This document shows, piece by piece, positions 17,996-26,618 of a DNA stretch of 64,000 bases. The position numbers and the translations under genes were made by a program. The DNA is from CAZGAQ01 sp964523405 (GTDB lineage Bacteria; Planctomycetota; Phycisphaerae; UBA1845; Fen-1342). The first letter of the stretch is position 1; every line of letters begins with the position of its first letter. The stretch is taken from assembly GCA_964523405.1 (NCBI GenBank), contig CAZGAQ010000031.1, positions 1 through 64,000 on the forward strand, in the 5' to 3' direction. The notes under the pieces were generated by a model. That model saw only the letters and a program-made list of their open reading frames with translations. It was not told the DNA's origin and searched no databases.

Positions 17996-20929
17996 ATGCG
18001 GATGCGCGCAATGATGCCGGGACTGGTCGCCCTGATGTTGCTGACGCTGCCGGCGCAGGCCACAGAGCCGATTCGCGTCGGCTTCATGTGGCACATGCAC
18101 CAACCGATTTACTACCCCTACGAAACGCCGGTGCAGACCGACGCGGCCGGGCGGTTCTCGTTCAGCGTGGTGGACGTGCACAACCAGCGGTTTGGGCCGT
18201 ACACGACGTGGCCGCGGGATGCAATTCAGGCGGGGCTGTCGTTGCCGCACCTGGGGGCGCAGGTGAGTTTCACGGGGTCGCTGATTGAGAACCTCAACGC
18301 GCTACAGGCGGCGGGCGTCAACGGCGGCATGTGGAATAACTGGAAGAGCGGGTACAACCAGGCCATCGGGCTGGATACGTCGCTGGGCAATCCGCGGCTG
18401 GACCTGGTGGCGTTCGGGTATTTCCACCCGTTGATGCCGCTGCTGGACGACCAGGACATCCGGATGCAGATCCGTCTGCACAAGCACATCTATGGACAGA
18501 CGTGGGTCGGCGGGCCAGCGTACTCGCGCGGGATGTTCCCGGCGGAGACGGCGTTCTCGGAGCGGATGATTCCGGCGCTCGTCGCGGAGGGGCTCGAGTG
18601 GGTGCTGGTGGATAACATCCACTTTGACCGCGCGTGCGTGAATTACCCGCACACGAAGGCGTCGAACCTGTTCGCACCCAACAAGGCCGACCAACTCAAC
18701 CCCGATCCCGCTGCTGCCGGCGGCGCCTGGGTCCAGCTCAACAACCTCTGGGCCCCCAGCCGCGTCAGCGCCCCGTTTGGGTACCAGCCGCACTACGTCC
18801 AGTACGTGGACCCCGCCACCGGTGCCATCTCGCAGATGATCGCCGTCCCCGCCGCCCGCTACGAAGGTAATGAAGACGGCCGCGGCGGCTACGGCGCGTT
18901 CCTGTACGGCACGGTGATGGACCAGTACCTGGCGTACAACACGAGCGCCGCGCACCCGATGTTCGTCGTGCTGCACCATGATGGCGACAACTACGGCGGC
19001 GGGTCGGATTCGTACTACCACTACAACTTCCAGCAGATGGTGGCGTGGGCGTCGAGTACCGCGAACTACGAGATCACGACGGTGCAGGACTATCTGGATC
19101 GCTTCCCGCCGGCCGCGGGCGACGTGATTCACGTCGAAGACGGCGCGTGGGCGGGGGCGGACAACGGCGATCCGGAGTTCAAGAAGTGGCTGGGGGACGC
19201 GAACACAAGCGGGTGGAGCCCGGACCGCAATAGTTGGGCGGTGCTGACGGCGGCCAAGAACCGTGTGTTTACGGCGGAAAGCATCGCGCCGGCGGCGAGC
19301 ATGCAAAACGTGCTAACCGGCGGCGGGACGAACACGGAGAAGGCGTGGCACTGGCTGCTGTGTGGCGAGGCCAGCGACTACTGGTACTGGGACGGCACGG
19401 AGATCTGGGACAGCGACGTGACGCGAGCGTGCAACCAGGCCGTCAGCTTTGCGGACCCGGTGCTGACCGGGCATGCGGACACGGTGGCGCCGACGATCTT
19501 CCTGCCGCAACGCGACCCGTACAACCCGGGCGGCTACGAGTGGGGCACGGCGCCGGAGGCGTCGGACTTTTCGGTGTGGACGTACGTGTACGACGTGAGC
19601 GGACTGACGTCGGTGACGCTGAAGTGGCGCGCGGACCTCGACGGCGCGAACCCGCTCACCTCCACGCAAAACGAGACCTACGCCGGCGGTGCCGAGGTCG
19701 GCCCGTGGCAGAGCGTCACCATGTCGAGCAGCGACGTCCCGCCGCAGAACAACGTCCTCACGCCGACCTACCGCGCGCTGCGCTACAGCGGGATGGTGGT
19801 GGGGCAGACGGACAAGCTGCTGGACTACTACGTGGAAGCGGCGGACGGGGCCGGCAACGTGGCACGCTCGCCGATTCAGCACGTCTGGGTCGGACAGGGC
19901 GGCGGCACGCCGAGCGGGGATGTGGTGACGCTCGACCCGAACGTGCCGGTCGCGGGGCAGAACGTGAAGATCAGCTACAACCCGGCCGGACGCGTGCTGA
20001 GCGGGGCGACAAGCGTATACCTGCACTACGGCTTCAACACTTGGAACCCGATCATCTCGCCCGATCCGGTCATGACCTGGAACGCGGCCACTTCGCGCTG
20101 GGAAATCACCGTCCCGGTGCTGGCGTCGGCGACGAAACTCGACCTCGTCTTCAACAACGGCAGCGGTACCTGGGACAACAATAGCGGCGCCGACTGGCAC
20201 TTCACCGTCAGCGGCGGCACCCCGCCGACGCCGCAGTGGGTCATTGACGGTCAGCTTGATGCCGGCGCCACGCTGCTCGCGCAGAACGGCACGCTCCAGC
20301 TCTACGCCGGCGTACGCGGCACGGTGCTGTACGTGGCCGCGCCGGATGCGGGCGAAGGCAACGATCACTTCATCTTCATCGCCGAAACCCCCGGTGCCAT
20401 GACCGGTGCCCCCTGGGCCAAGAGCGGCCAGGTCGCCGCCTGGGCCGCCTACATCGGCAACGAGACGGACAACAACTGGTGCGGCTGGTTTGACACCACC
20501 GCCTCGCCGCACGTCGCGACCGGCGGCGGTACCGGCTGGCTCGAGGGCACGATCGACCTCGTGCAGGAATTCGGGCACCTGCCGAACCAAGTCTACGTGG
20601 CGTTCGCGGCGTACGGCACAGCCAACGGCGGCGCGCTAAACGCACAAATCCCGGCCACGGTCAACGGTGACGGGAACGTAGACGCGAGCGAATACGCCGC
20701 GCTGCCGCTGTTGTGCGCCGGCGACGGCAACTGCGATCGCGCGATCAGCTGGCGCGACATCGATTACCTGATTGCGGGGCAGAACGACAACCAATCGGCG
20801 TGGCAGGCGCTGTTTGCGAGTCCGGGACCGACGTGCGGGTTCCTGAATCTCGACTGTAACGCCGACGGCCACGTGAACTGGCGCGACATTGACCCCTTCA
20901 TCGCGCTTATGAACACGACGTGCCGGTAG
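17996..20929 (+). CDS. Secreted GH57-like amylase with CBM25 and dockerin-like tail
   Basis: Retaining alpha-glucan-active enzyme type, expected outside the cell. ATG 17996 follows GTGAGGAGAC and starts a signal peptide (LVALMLLTLPAQA). The GH57 domain begins at once: HMHQP at residues 33-37 is family motif 1, PAETAFS holds the presumed nucleophile Glu, and HHDGDNYGGG the presumed acid Asp. A beta-sandwich region around residues 640-740 resembles CBM25 starch-binding modules (VYLHYGFNTWNP). A DOMON- or CBM9-like domain follows, and the last about 70 residues (CAGDGNCD through WRDIDPFIALMNTTC) are the dockerin-like unit shared with the genes at 41617 and 57130. At 977 residues it is a modular polysaccharide-degrading protein. 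Substrate (starch or glycogen) is inferred from the CBM. Confidence 0.85.
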   Translation: MRMRAMMPGLVALMLLTLPAQATEPIRVGFMWHMHQPIYYPYETPVQTDAAGRFSFSVVDVHNQRFGPYTTWPRDAIQAGLSLPHLGAQVSFTGSLIENLNALQAAGVNGGMWNNWKSGYNQAIGLDTSLGNPRLDLVAFGYFHPLMPLLDDQDIRMQIRLHKHIYGQTWVGGPAYSRGMFPAETAFSERMIPALVAEGLEWVLVDNIHFDRACVNYPHTKASNLFAPNKADQLNPDPAAAGGAWVQLNNLWAPSRVSAPFGYQPHYVQYVDPATGAISQMIAVPAARYEGNEDGRGGYGAFLYGTVMDQYLAYNTSAAHPMFVVLHHDGDNYGGGSDSYYHYNFQQMVAWASSTANYEITTVQDYLDRFPPAAGDVIHVEDGAWAGADNGDPEFKKWLGDANTSGWSPDRNSWAVLTAAKNRVFTAESIAPAASMQNVLTGGGTNTEKAWHWLLCGEASDYWYWDGTEIWDSDVTRACNQAVSFADPVLTGHADTVAPTIFLPQRDPYNPGGYEWGTAPEASDFSVWTYVYDVSGLTSVTLKWRADLDGANPLTSTQNETYAGGAEVGPWQSVTMSSSDVPPQNNVLTPTYRALRYSGMVVGQTDKLLDYYVEAADGAGNVARSPIQHVWVGQGGGTPSGDVVTLDPNVPVAGQNVKISYNPAGRVLSGATSVYLHYGFNTWNPIISPDPVMTWNAATSRWEITVPVLASATKLDLVFNNGSGTWDNNSGADWHFTVSGGTPPTPQWVIDGQLDAGATLLAQNGTLQLYAGVRGTVLYVAAPDAGEGNDHFIFIAETPGAMTGAPWAKSGQVAAWAAYIGNETDNNWCGWFDTTASPHVATGGGTGWLEGTIDLVQEFGHLPNQVYVAFAAYGTANGGALNAQIPATVNGDGNVDASEYAALPLLCAGDGNCDRAISWRDIDYLIAGQNDNQSAWQALFASPGPTCGFLNLDCNADGHVNWRDIDPFIALMNTTCR

Positions 20930-20932
20930 CAG

Positions 20933-20964
20933 AGTGACAAAGTGAGAAAGTGACAAGGTGACAA
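20933..20964. repeat. Four tandem octamers (A/G)GTGA(C/G)AA
   Basis: AGTGACAA, AGTGAGAA, AGTGACAA, GGTGACAA start 4 bp after the GH57 stop. The unit resembles the octamers at the GH9 stop (3714). Confidence 0.75.
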
Positions 20965-21115
20965 AGGGGGTAGAGCGGAACCGACAGCACCGTGCACGGG
21001 GCCGGGTGCCGCGCGGCGGTGCTTGGGCTGCACGGCCGGGCCTGGCAGTACGTCAGGCACGGAGGCCTGGCGCTACTCGTTGGGCGGTGATGCAGCCCTT
21101 TCCGGGGGTAGCCGA

Positions 21116-21121
21116 TATAAT
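21116..21121 (+). promoter_or_regulatory. Possible -10 element of the NUDIX gene
   Basis: A perfect TATAAT in GC-rich DNA, without a good -35 box at the usual distance. It lies upstream of the GTG starts 21150 and 21180, which argues against the earlier ATG 21090. Confidence 0.4.
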
Positions 21122-21179
21122 CCTAATCCCGGTCCGCATTGAGGCCGGGGTGAGGCTGAGCGCAGCCGGAAGGGCTTTT

Positions 21180-21707
21180 GTGGCGGACGCGAAGACGATT
21201 TACACGAGCAAGAAGTTCGTCCTCGAGCAGCGCACCGTGCAGCTCGACGGCGGCCCGCACGTTTTTGACATCATCCGACATCCCGGGGCGGCCGTGATCC
21301 TGCCGCTTCTCGACAATGCGCACGTCGTGCTCATCGCGAACAACCGCGTCGCCGTCGGGCAGGAACTGCTCGAGCTGCCGGCCGGCACGCTTGATGCCGG
21401 CGAGGCCCCCGACGTCTGCGCCGCCCGCGAGTTGGCCGAGGAAACCGGCTACCGCGCCGGCCGCATCACGCCGCTCGTGACGTTCTATTCCTCGCCGGGC
21501 CTCCTCAGCGAACGCATGCACGTGTTCGTCGCGCGCGACCTGACCGCGGGCGCCAGTGCCCTCGAGGCGGGCGAGCAGATTCAGGTCCGGACGGTTCCCC
21601 TGGCCGACGCGCTGGATTGGGTCCGCACCGGCCGCATTACGGACGGCAAGACGATGCTGGCGTTGCTCTACTACGACCGCTTCGGCGGGACTGCGAGGAC
21701 GCGATGA
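21180..21707 (+). CDS. NUDIX hydrolase, ADP-ribose pyrophosphatase type
   Basis: Hydrolyses nucleoside-diphosphate compounds such as ADP-ribose to AMP plus ribose-5-phosphate in the cytoplasm. The NUDIX box is complete: GTLDAGEAPDVCAARELAEETGY fits G-x5-E-x7-REUXEEXGU (positions about 21385-21455). The preceding VGQELLELPAG is typical of the NudF branch. GTG 21180 is preferred because GGAAGGG stands about 9 nt upstream, the protein then has the usual 175 residues, and conserved sequence begins there (KTIYTSKKFVLEQ); GTG 21150 is an alternative. Its stop overlaps the next gene's start (ATGA). Confidence 0.88.
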   Translation: MADAKTIYTSKKFVLEQRTVQLDGGPHVFDIIRHPGAAVILPLLDNAHVVLIANNRVAVGQELLELPAGTLDAGEAPDVCAARELAEETGYRAGRITPLVTFYSSPGLLSERMHVFVARDLTAGASALEAGEQIQVRTVPLADALDWVRTGRITDGKTMLALLYYDRFGGTARTR

Positions 21708-22750
21708 ACTTCCTCGGCGGCTCCTTCCCCATCGGCCGGCTGTTCGGGATCACCGTTCGCGTCCACTTCCTGTTCGTCCTGTGGATCGGCTACACCCTAT
21801 TCACCGCCGGCCCAAACCTGAAGAGCGAGGCGCTGTTCCTGGGGATGCTCTTTGGCATCGTGCTGGTCCACGAGTTTGGGCACTGCCTCGGTGCCCGCAG
21901 CGTGGGTGGTGACGCGCGCGACATCCTGATGTGGCCGCTCGGCGGGCTGGCGTATGCCCATGCCCCGATGCGCCCCTGGCCCCAGTTCGTCACCGTCGCG
22001 AGCGGGCCCTTCGTGAACGTGATCTTCTGTCTGCTCAGCGCTGCGGTCCTCTTTGCGGCCTCGGGTGGTCGGGTGCTTCCGGGGATCAACCCGTTGCAGC
22101 CGGGGTATTTCTTGTTCGGTTCCGGTCCGATCGAGCCACCGCCGTGGTTCTTCTACGCTGCAACCTTCTACCGGGTCAATCTCTTCCTCCTGGCCTTCAA
22201 TCTCCTGCCGATCTACCCACTCGACGGCGGGCAGCTCTTCCACACGATCCTCTGGCCGTTTCTCGGTTTGCAGCGGGCCACCATCGTCGCTTGCACGGTT
22301 GGATTGGCGGGGGCCATCGGGTTCGGGTTGTGGGGGCTTGGTGGAGCCGGGCGCGAAATGTTGGTGTTCATCGCGATCTTCGGCGGCATGACCTGTTGGC
22401 AACGCCTGCAGATGGCCCGCCACGGGATGTTGATCGAGGACTCGCAGTTCGACAGTTACGCCGGCCCCAGCCATGATCCGCGCCCTTGGTGGAAGCGCAT
22501 TTTCCGCACGTCGGGCGGCCGCCGGCGTGCCCTGCGCGACTCTTACGGCCCAGTCAATCCCAACCCCGGCGGCTGGGAAGCCCGCCAGCAGCGCCTGCGC
22601 GAGGAGGAGACCGAGCTCGACCGCATCCTGCGCAAGGTCTCCGAGCACGGCGTGCAGAGTCTGAGCTATGTGGAGCGGCAGACGTTGGAGCGGATCACGC
22701 GGGAGCGGCGCGACCGGGAACAGCAGTTCGAACGGGACACGCGGGTCTGA
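21704..22750 (+). CDS. Site-2 protease family (M50) membrane metalloprotease
   Basis: Intramembrane zinc protease. Zinc motif HEFGH (in LVHEFGHCLGARSVGG) lies in an early helix, and the third-ligand motif NLLPIYPLDGGQ in a later one, the arrangement of the M50 group. There are about five or six membrane helices in the first 225 residues. The last about 120 residues are charged and soluble (RQQRLREEETELDRILRKV), possibly a coiled coil, and replace the CBS domains seen in some relatives. Start ATG 21704 overlaps the NUDIX stop. The substrate is unknown; members often cleave anti-sigma factors or signal-peptide remnants. Confidence 0.88.
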   Translation: MNFLGGSFPIGRLFGITVRVHFLFVLWIGYTLFTAGPNLKSEALFLGMLFGIVLVHEFGHCLGARSVGGDARDILMWPLGGLAYAHAPMRPWPQFVTVASGPFVNVIFCLLSAAVLFAASGGRVLPGINPLQPGYFLFGSGPIEPPPWFFYAATFYRVNLFLLAFNLLPIYPLDGGQLFHTILWPFLGLQRATIVACTVGLAGAIGFGLWGLGGAGREMLVFIAIFGGMTCWQRLQMARHGMLIEDSQFDSYAGPSHDPRPWWKRIFRTSGGRRRALRDSYGPVNPNPGGWEARQQRLREEETELDRILRKVSEHGVQSLSYVERQTLERITRERRDREQQFERDTRV

Positions 22751-22841
22751 CGGGGGGGGAACGGGGGCCAAATTCCGAGCTCTGATTATCGAGTTCTGAG
22801 TTGGGGGGGGACGGCTGTACCCGGAGCCGGTTTCCTGAGCG

Positions 22842-22856
22842 CCGGCTGGAAGCCGG
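22842..22856. repeat. Short hairpin CCGGCT-GGA-AGCCGG
   Basis: Six-bp perfect stem with a 3-nt loop in the 280-bp spacer before fliL. No U-tract follows, so terminator function is uncertain. Confidence 0.4.
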
Positions 22857-23030
22857 TGCCGCCCGGAGCGCTCTTGCGCCGGGGCGCACAATGTGCCCGC
22901 GGGGGGCGTTTGGTTCTGATAAACAAAGCACGTGTACGGCCGCGCGCAGTTGAACGTGAAGCACCGGCGGCCGAGTGTCGATAAGCAGGGGGAGATCATT
23001 GCGCCAACACGGTAGTCGAGAAGTGCAGCG

Positions 23031-23552
23031 ATGGCCGACGAAGCCAACAAGACCGACGCGCCGCCGAAGAAGAAGCTCCCCATCAAGACCATCGGGATCG
23101 TGCTGGGTCTGGCGGTCGTGCAGGGGGCGGGTTTCTTCTTCTTCTTCAAATCAACGGCGGGCAGCAGCCCGAAGCCCGCGCACGGGGAAGAGCATCCGGT
23201 GATTGAGGCCGAGCCGGTGAAGCCGCCGGTGGGGCAGGCGGAAGTGCGGCTGCTGAAGAGCTTCAAGGTGCCCAACGACAAAAGCGGGCGCATGTGGATT
23301 TACGACATCGACATCAGTGTCGTGGTCGCGGCCAACGAGAAGGACAAGCTCGAGGCACTGGCGGAAGAGCGGTCTGGGGAGATCGGCGACATGATCGCGC
23401 GGATCGTTCGGGCCGCCAGCGACCAGATGCTGCGTGAGGACGACCTGCGTATCTTGCGCAATCAAATCGCGGAGGGGCTGGCCGAGATCACCAGTGACAA
23501 GAACCTGGTTCAGCGGGTACTGATCCCGCGTCTGGTGCCCATCCCGTCCTGA
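23031..23552 (+). CDS. fliL: Flagellar basal body-associated protein FliL
   Basis: Single-pass inner membrane protein next to the stator and rotor that supports torque and stator stability. After a Lys-rich cytoplasmic stub (PPKKKLPIKT) a helix rich in Phe follows (IVLGLAVVQGAGFFFFF). The periplasmic domain carries family features: YDIDISVVVAANEKDKLEAL and the end block LREDDLRILRNQIAEGLAEI. Length 173 is usual. It opens the flagellar cluster, with fliN 40 bp downstream. Confidence 0.88.
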   Translation: MADEANKTDAPPKKKLPIKTIGIVLGLAVVQGAGFFFFFKSTAGSSPKPAHGEEHPVIEAEPVKPPVGQAEVRLLKSFKVPNDKSGRMWIYDIDISVVVAANEKDKLEALAEERSGEIGDMIARIVRAASDQMLREDDLRILRNQIAEGLAEITSDKNLVQRVLIPRLVPIPS

Positions 23553-23592
23553 CGGGCCGGCGGGCGCGCTGTAACAAGGATGTTGAACGCCC

Positions 23593-24567
23593 ATGTCCGA
23601 CGAACCGACCCAGTCTGACCTCCCCGCCGAGGATGCCGGGCAGGCGCCGCAGGCGGACGCGGCGGCGACACCCGACACGCCCACGGCGCAGGCTCCCGAC
23701 GAGACGCCTGCGAACGTGGCGGCAGCCGCGGACACGCCGGCGCCCGATGCGGCGGCGCCCCCGGGCGAGACGTCCGCGAGCGCCCCCGAGGCGAGCGCCA
23801 CGGCCGATGAGGGCGGCGATCCCAATACGATCAATCAAGCCGACCTGGATGCGCTCACGGCCAAACTGGCTCAGGCTTCGGGGCGGCCGGCGGCCGGAGC
23901 GGCGCCAGCCACCGGGCCGTCTGGCAATGCATTCGACCAGACGGAACTGGACACCCTGACTGCCCAGATGGAGCAGGTCATGGGCAAGCCGGTTCCGGAG
24001 ATCGCTCCGGCGGGCGAGTCATCGGGCAACACGTTTGACCAGGCCGAGCTGGATGCCCTCGCCGCCCAACTCGAGGCGGTGCGGGCGGCCGAGGTGGCGG
24101 CGGCGCCACCGGCGCCCGCCCCGGCGGCGAGCGCGGACGACGAGCTGGCGGCGGAGATGGCGGCGGCCATCGCCGCGGAGCAGAAGACGGCGTCGATCGC
24201 GGATCCGACCAAGCCGGCCGTGCTCGGTGAAGTGCACGTGACGGTCTCACCGGACGACGCGGCCCCGTTCACGGCTCCGGAGCTGGGAGCCGCGGCGAGT
24301 CCGGCGGTCACATCGATCGACCTGCTCGACGACGTGCAGCTCGACGTCAAGATCGAATTGGGGCGCACGGGCATGTACATCGAGGACGTGCTGCGACTGG
24401 GGGTCGGGTCGGTAGTCGAACTCGACAAACTGGCCGGCGATCCGGTCGACATTTACGTGAACGACCGGTTGATTGCCCGTGGCGAAGTGCTCGTGCTCAA
24501 CGAGAACTTCTGCGTGCGCATCAACGACATTCACAGTCCGATCCCCGAACTCGAATCCAACAAGTAG
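23593..24567 (+). CDS. fliN: Flagellar motor switch protein FliN with long repeat-bearing N-terminus
   Basis: Part of the cytoplasmic C-ring that sets rotation direction and receives export cargo. The C-terminal about 80 residues (from [17 protein letters not shown] to [13 protein letters not shown]) are a normal FliN/SpoA domain. The first about 240 residues are Ala/Pro-rich and unusual: FliN is commonly 100-140 residues, this one 324. Within it three copies of a 34-residue unit start at residues 80, 114 and 148 with [24 protein letters not shown] and [12 protein letters not shown]. These resemble the SQxEIDALL motif by which FliM (and FliY) binds phospho-CheY. A degraded fourth copy ([12 protein letters not shown]) begins at 182. 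Confidence 0.9.
   Translation: MSDEPTQSDLPAEDAGQAPQADAAATPDTPTAQAPDETPANVAAAADTPAPDAAAPPGETSASAPEASATADEGGDPNTINQADLDALTAKLAQASGRPAAGAAPATGPSGNAFDQTELDTLTAQMEQVMGKPVPEIAPAGESSGNTFDQAELDALAAQLEAVRAAEVAAAPPAPAPAASADDELAAEMAAAIAAEQKTASIADPTKPAVLGEVHVTVSPDDAAPFTAPELGAAASPAVTSIDLLDDVQLDVKIELGRTGMYIEDVLRLGVGSVVELDKLAGDPVDIYVNDRLIARGEVLVLNENFCVRINDIHSPIPELESNK
23830..24138 (+). repeat. In-frame 102-bp tandem repeat inside fliN
   Basis: Starts at 23830, 23932 and 24034, exactly 102 bp apart, with a decayed fourth copy from 24136. Each unit encodes an acidic-hydrophobic motif followed by an Ala/Pro/Gly linker. Confidence 0.8.
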
Positions 24568-24592
24568 ACCCGCCCGCACGGACAAGGACGTC

Positions 24593-25318
24593 ATGGTGCC
24601 ACGGATGGTTTTGCTGGGGTTGACGCTCGCGCTGCTGGCCGCGACACCGCGCGCCGCGGGCGGGGACGTCGCGCCGGTGCCGGCCGGGGCGGAGGCGACC
24701 AGTCAGCCGGCCGGGGCGGCGATTCCAGATCCGTGGGCGGCGCTGGACCCCGCGACGGCACGTCCGGAAGCCCGCCCGCTGGAGCGCCGGCATGGCGGCG
24801 TGCCGCAGACGTCCGCCCAGGTCGGTTCCGAAGCCCGCACGGCGCAGAGCTGGCTGCGCACGACGCTGTCGCTGGCCGCGGTCGTTGGGCTGATCGTGCT
24901 GTTGGCATGGGGGTATCGGCGGGTGGCGGCGACGGGGACGTTTGCGCTGGCGCGCGGGCGGGGGGCCCCGCTGATCGAAGTTGTGGGACGGACGGCGCTA
25001 TCGCCGCGGCACTCGGTCTGCCTGGTGCGCGTGGGTCCACGGCTGGTGCTGCTGGGCTGCACGCACGATTCGATTCGTTCCCTCGACGTGATCACCGATC
25101 CGGAACTCAGTGCGCGCCTGCTGGGGCAGGCGGCACAACAGCGGGCGGACAGTCATACGGCCGAGTTTGCGAAGTGCCTGGAACGCGAGGCGGGTTCGTA
25201 TGGGGAGCAAGGCGGCGGTTCCGCGGAGGACGCGCTGCCGGAGGAGGCCCGATTGGCGGAACTGAAGCAGAGGCTGGGCGGCACGCTCCAGCGGCTGCGC
25301 GCGACGGCCAACGTGTAA
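24593..25318 (+). CDS. fliO: Flagellar biosynthetic protein FliO
   Basis: Membrane chaperone that helps assemble the FliP ring of the export gate. ATG 24593 begins a hydrophobic signal-like helix (VLLGLTLALLAATPRA). A second helix (TLSLAAVVGLIVLLAWGYRR) precedes the conserved small domain with IEVVGRTALSPRHSVCLVRV and RLVLLGCTHDSIRSL. The tail is charged and may be coiled (EARLAELKQRLGGTLQRL). Length 241 is somewhat long. Position between fliN and fliP supports the call. Confidence 0.85.
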   Translation: MVPRMVLLGLTLALLAATPRAAGGDVAPVPAGAEATSQPAGAAIPDPWAALDPATARPEARPLERRHGGVPQTSAQVGSEARTAQSWLRTTLSLAAVVGLIVLLAWGYRRVAATGTFALARGRGAPLIEVVGRTALSPRHSVCLVRVGPRLVLLGCTHDSIRSLDVITDPELSARLLGQAAQQRADSHTAEFAKCLEREAGSYGEQGGGSAEDALPEEARLAELKQRLGGTLQRLRATANV

Positions 25319-25368
25319 GGTGATGCAGGTGGCCGGCGGCGGAGCCGCGGGCCGGGAACGGAAGGACC

Positions 25369-26292
25369 ATGGACGGGCACACGCCACGCGAGCTGCGCAC
25401 CCGCCGACACCGGCGCAACGTCGTCGCGCTGGCGGCGCTGGCGGCCTTGCTGGTCGTGCCGCGCGCGGCCGCGCAGCACACGGCCGCGGCGCCCGCGCCG
25501 GTGGGGCCGGTGGATCCGTTTGCCCCGCCGATGCTGCCGGCGGGCCCAAGTGCCGGGGCACCGCCCACGGATCCGGGCCCGATTTTCATTCCCGATGTCA
25601 GCCACTACTTGCCGAAGGCAGCCGACAAGGAATCGCTCAGCAACTCGCTGCAGATTCTGGTCCTGCTCACCCTGTTGACGGTGGCGCCCAGCCTGCTGCT
25701 GATGATGACGTGCTTCATCCGCATGATCGTGGTGCTGGCCCTGCTGCGGCAGGCGCTGGGCACACAGCAGTTGCCGCCTTCGCAGGTGCTCGTGGGGCTG
25801 GCTCTGTTCATGACCATCCTGGTCATGGCTCCGACGTTCGACCGCATGAACCGCACCGCCGTGCAGCCGTACCTGGCGGGCCAGATGGGCCAGCTCCAGG
25901 CTATCGAGCTCGCCGGCGGCGAGTTGCGCAACTTCATGTTCGGGCAAATCCGCAACGCCGGCAACGAGCAGGACGTGTACATGCTCTACGAATACGCCGC
26001 CGGACGTGCCGTCGCCAACGACGAAGTGCTCGACGAGCGCGACGTGCCCATGACGGCCCTGGTGCCGGCGTTCATCCTGAGCGAGTTGAAGACCTCGTTC
26101 ATCATCGGCTTCCGCATCTACCTGCCGTTCCTGGTGATCGACATGGTGATCGCCACGATTCTGGTGGCGATGGGCATGATGATGCTGCCGCCGGTGCTGA
26201 TTTCGCTGCCGTTCAAGCTGCTGCTGTTCGTGCTGGCGGACGGCTGGCATCTGGTGGCGGGGTCGCTGATGGCGAGCGTGGGTGGGGGTTAG
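25369..26292 (+). CDS. fliP: Flagellar export gate protein FliP
   Basis: Core subunit of the FliPQR export gate in the inner membrane. A cleavable-type leader (VVALAALAALLVVPRAAA) and a Pro-rich linker precede the four-helix core. Recognisable blocks are LQILVLLTLLTVAPSLLLMM, TCFIRMIVVLALLRQALGTQ and PAFILSELKTSFIIGFRIYL. The end block is MMMLPPVLISLPFKLLLFVL. Length 307 includes a leader region longer than that of enteric FliP. fliQ follows after 32 bp. Confidence 0.95.
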   Translation: MDGHTPRELRTRRHRRNVVALAALAALLVVPRAAAQHTAAAPAPVGPVDPFAPPMLPAGPSAGAPPTDPGPIFIPDVSHYLPKAADKESLSNSLQILVLLTLLTVAPSLLLMMTCFIRMIVVLALLRQALGTQQLPPSQVLVGLALFMTILVMAPTFDRMNRTAVQPYLAGQMGQLQAIELAGGELRNFMFGQIRNAGNEQDVYMLYEYAAGRAVANDEVLDERDVPMTALVPAFILSELKTSFIIGFRIYLPFLVIDMVIATILVAMGMMMLPPVLISLPFKLLLFVLADGWHLVAGSLMASVGGG

Positions 26293-26324
26293 GGTCCGGC
26301 CGCCGGCGGCGAAGGAGTTGTGTT

Positions 26325-26579
26325 GTGGATTTCGCGAGTGCGCTCGACGTGGGTCGGCAGTGCCTGGTGACGACGCTGATCCTGGCCGGGCCGGTACTGG
26401 TGGTCGGGCTGGTGGTGGGGCTGGTGATCAGCATCTTGCAGACGGTGACGCAGATTCAGGATCAAACGCTGAGCATCGTGCCGAAGATTGTTGCGATGGT
26501 GGCGGCGACGGTGTTCTTCGTGCCGTGGCTGATGCAGCGCATGGTCGACTACGCGGCGCAGATGTTCACGAATCCTTAG
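26325..26579 (+). CDS. fliQ: Flagellar export gate protein FliQ
   Basis: Two-helix protein of the FliPQR gate. GTG 26325 (10 nt after GAAGGAG) gives an 84-residue product of the usual size, beginning Met-Asp-Phe-Ala. Helices LVTTLILAGPVLVVGLVVGL and IVAMVAATVFFVPWL flank the conserved loop QTVTQIQDQTLSIVPK. It sits between fliP and fliR as in most bacteria. Confidence 0.95.
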   Translation: MDFASALDVGRQCLVTTLILAGPVLVVGLVVGLVISILQTVTQIQDQTLSIVPKIVAMVAATVFFVPWLMQRMVDYAAQMFTNP

Positions 26580-26618
26580 CGCGCCAGTCTGCGGCCCCCG
26601 CGGCCGCCGAGGCTGCCG

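Noticed and set aside
22860..22880. Possible sigma54 promoter before fliL (GGAGCGCTCTTGC)
   Set aside because: The distance between GG and GC is 9 bp, not the required 10.
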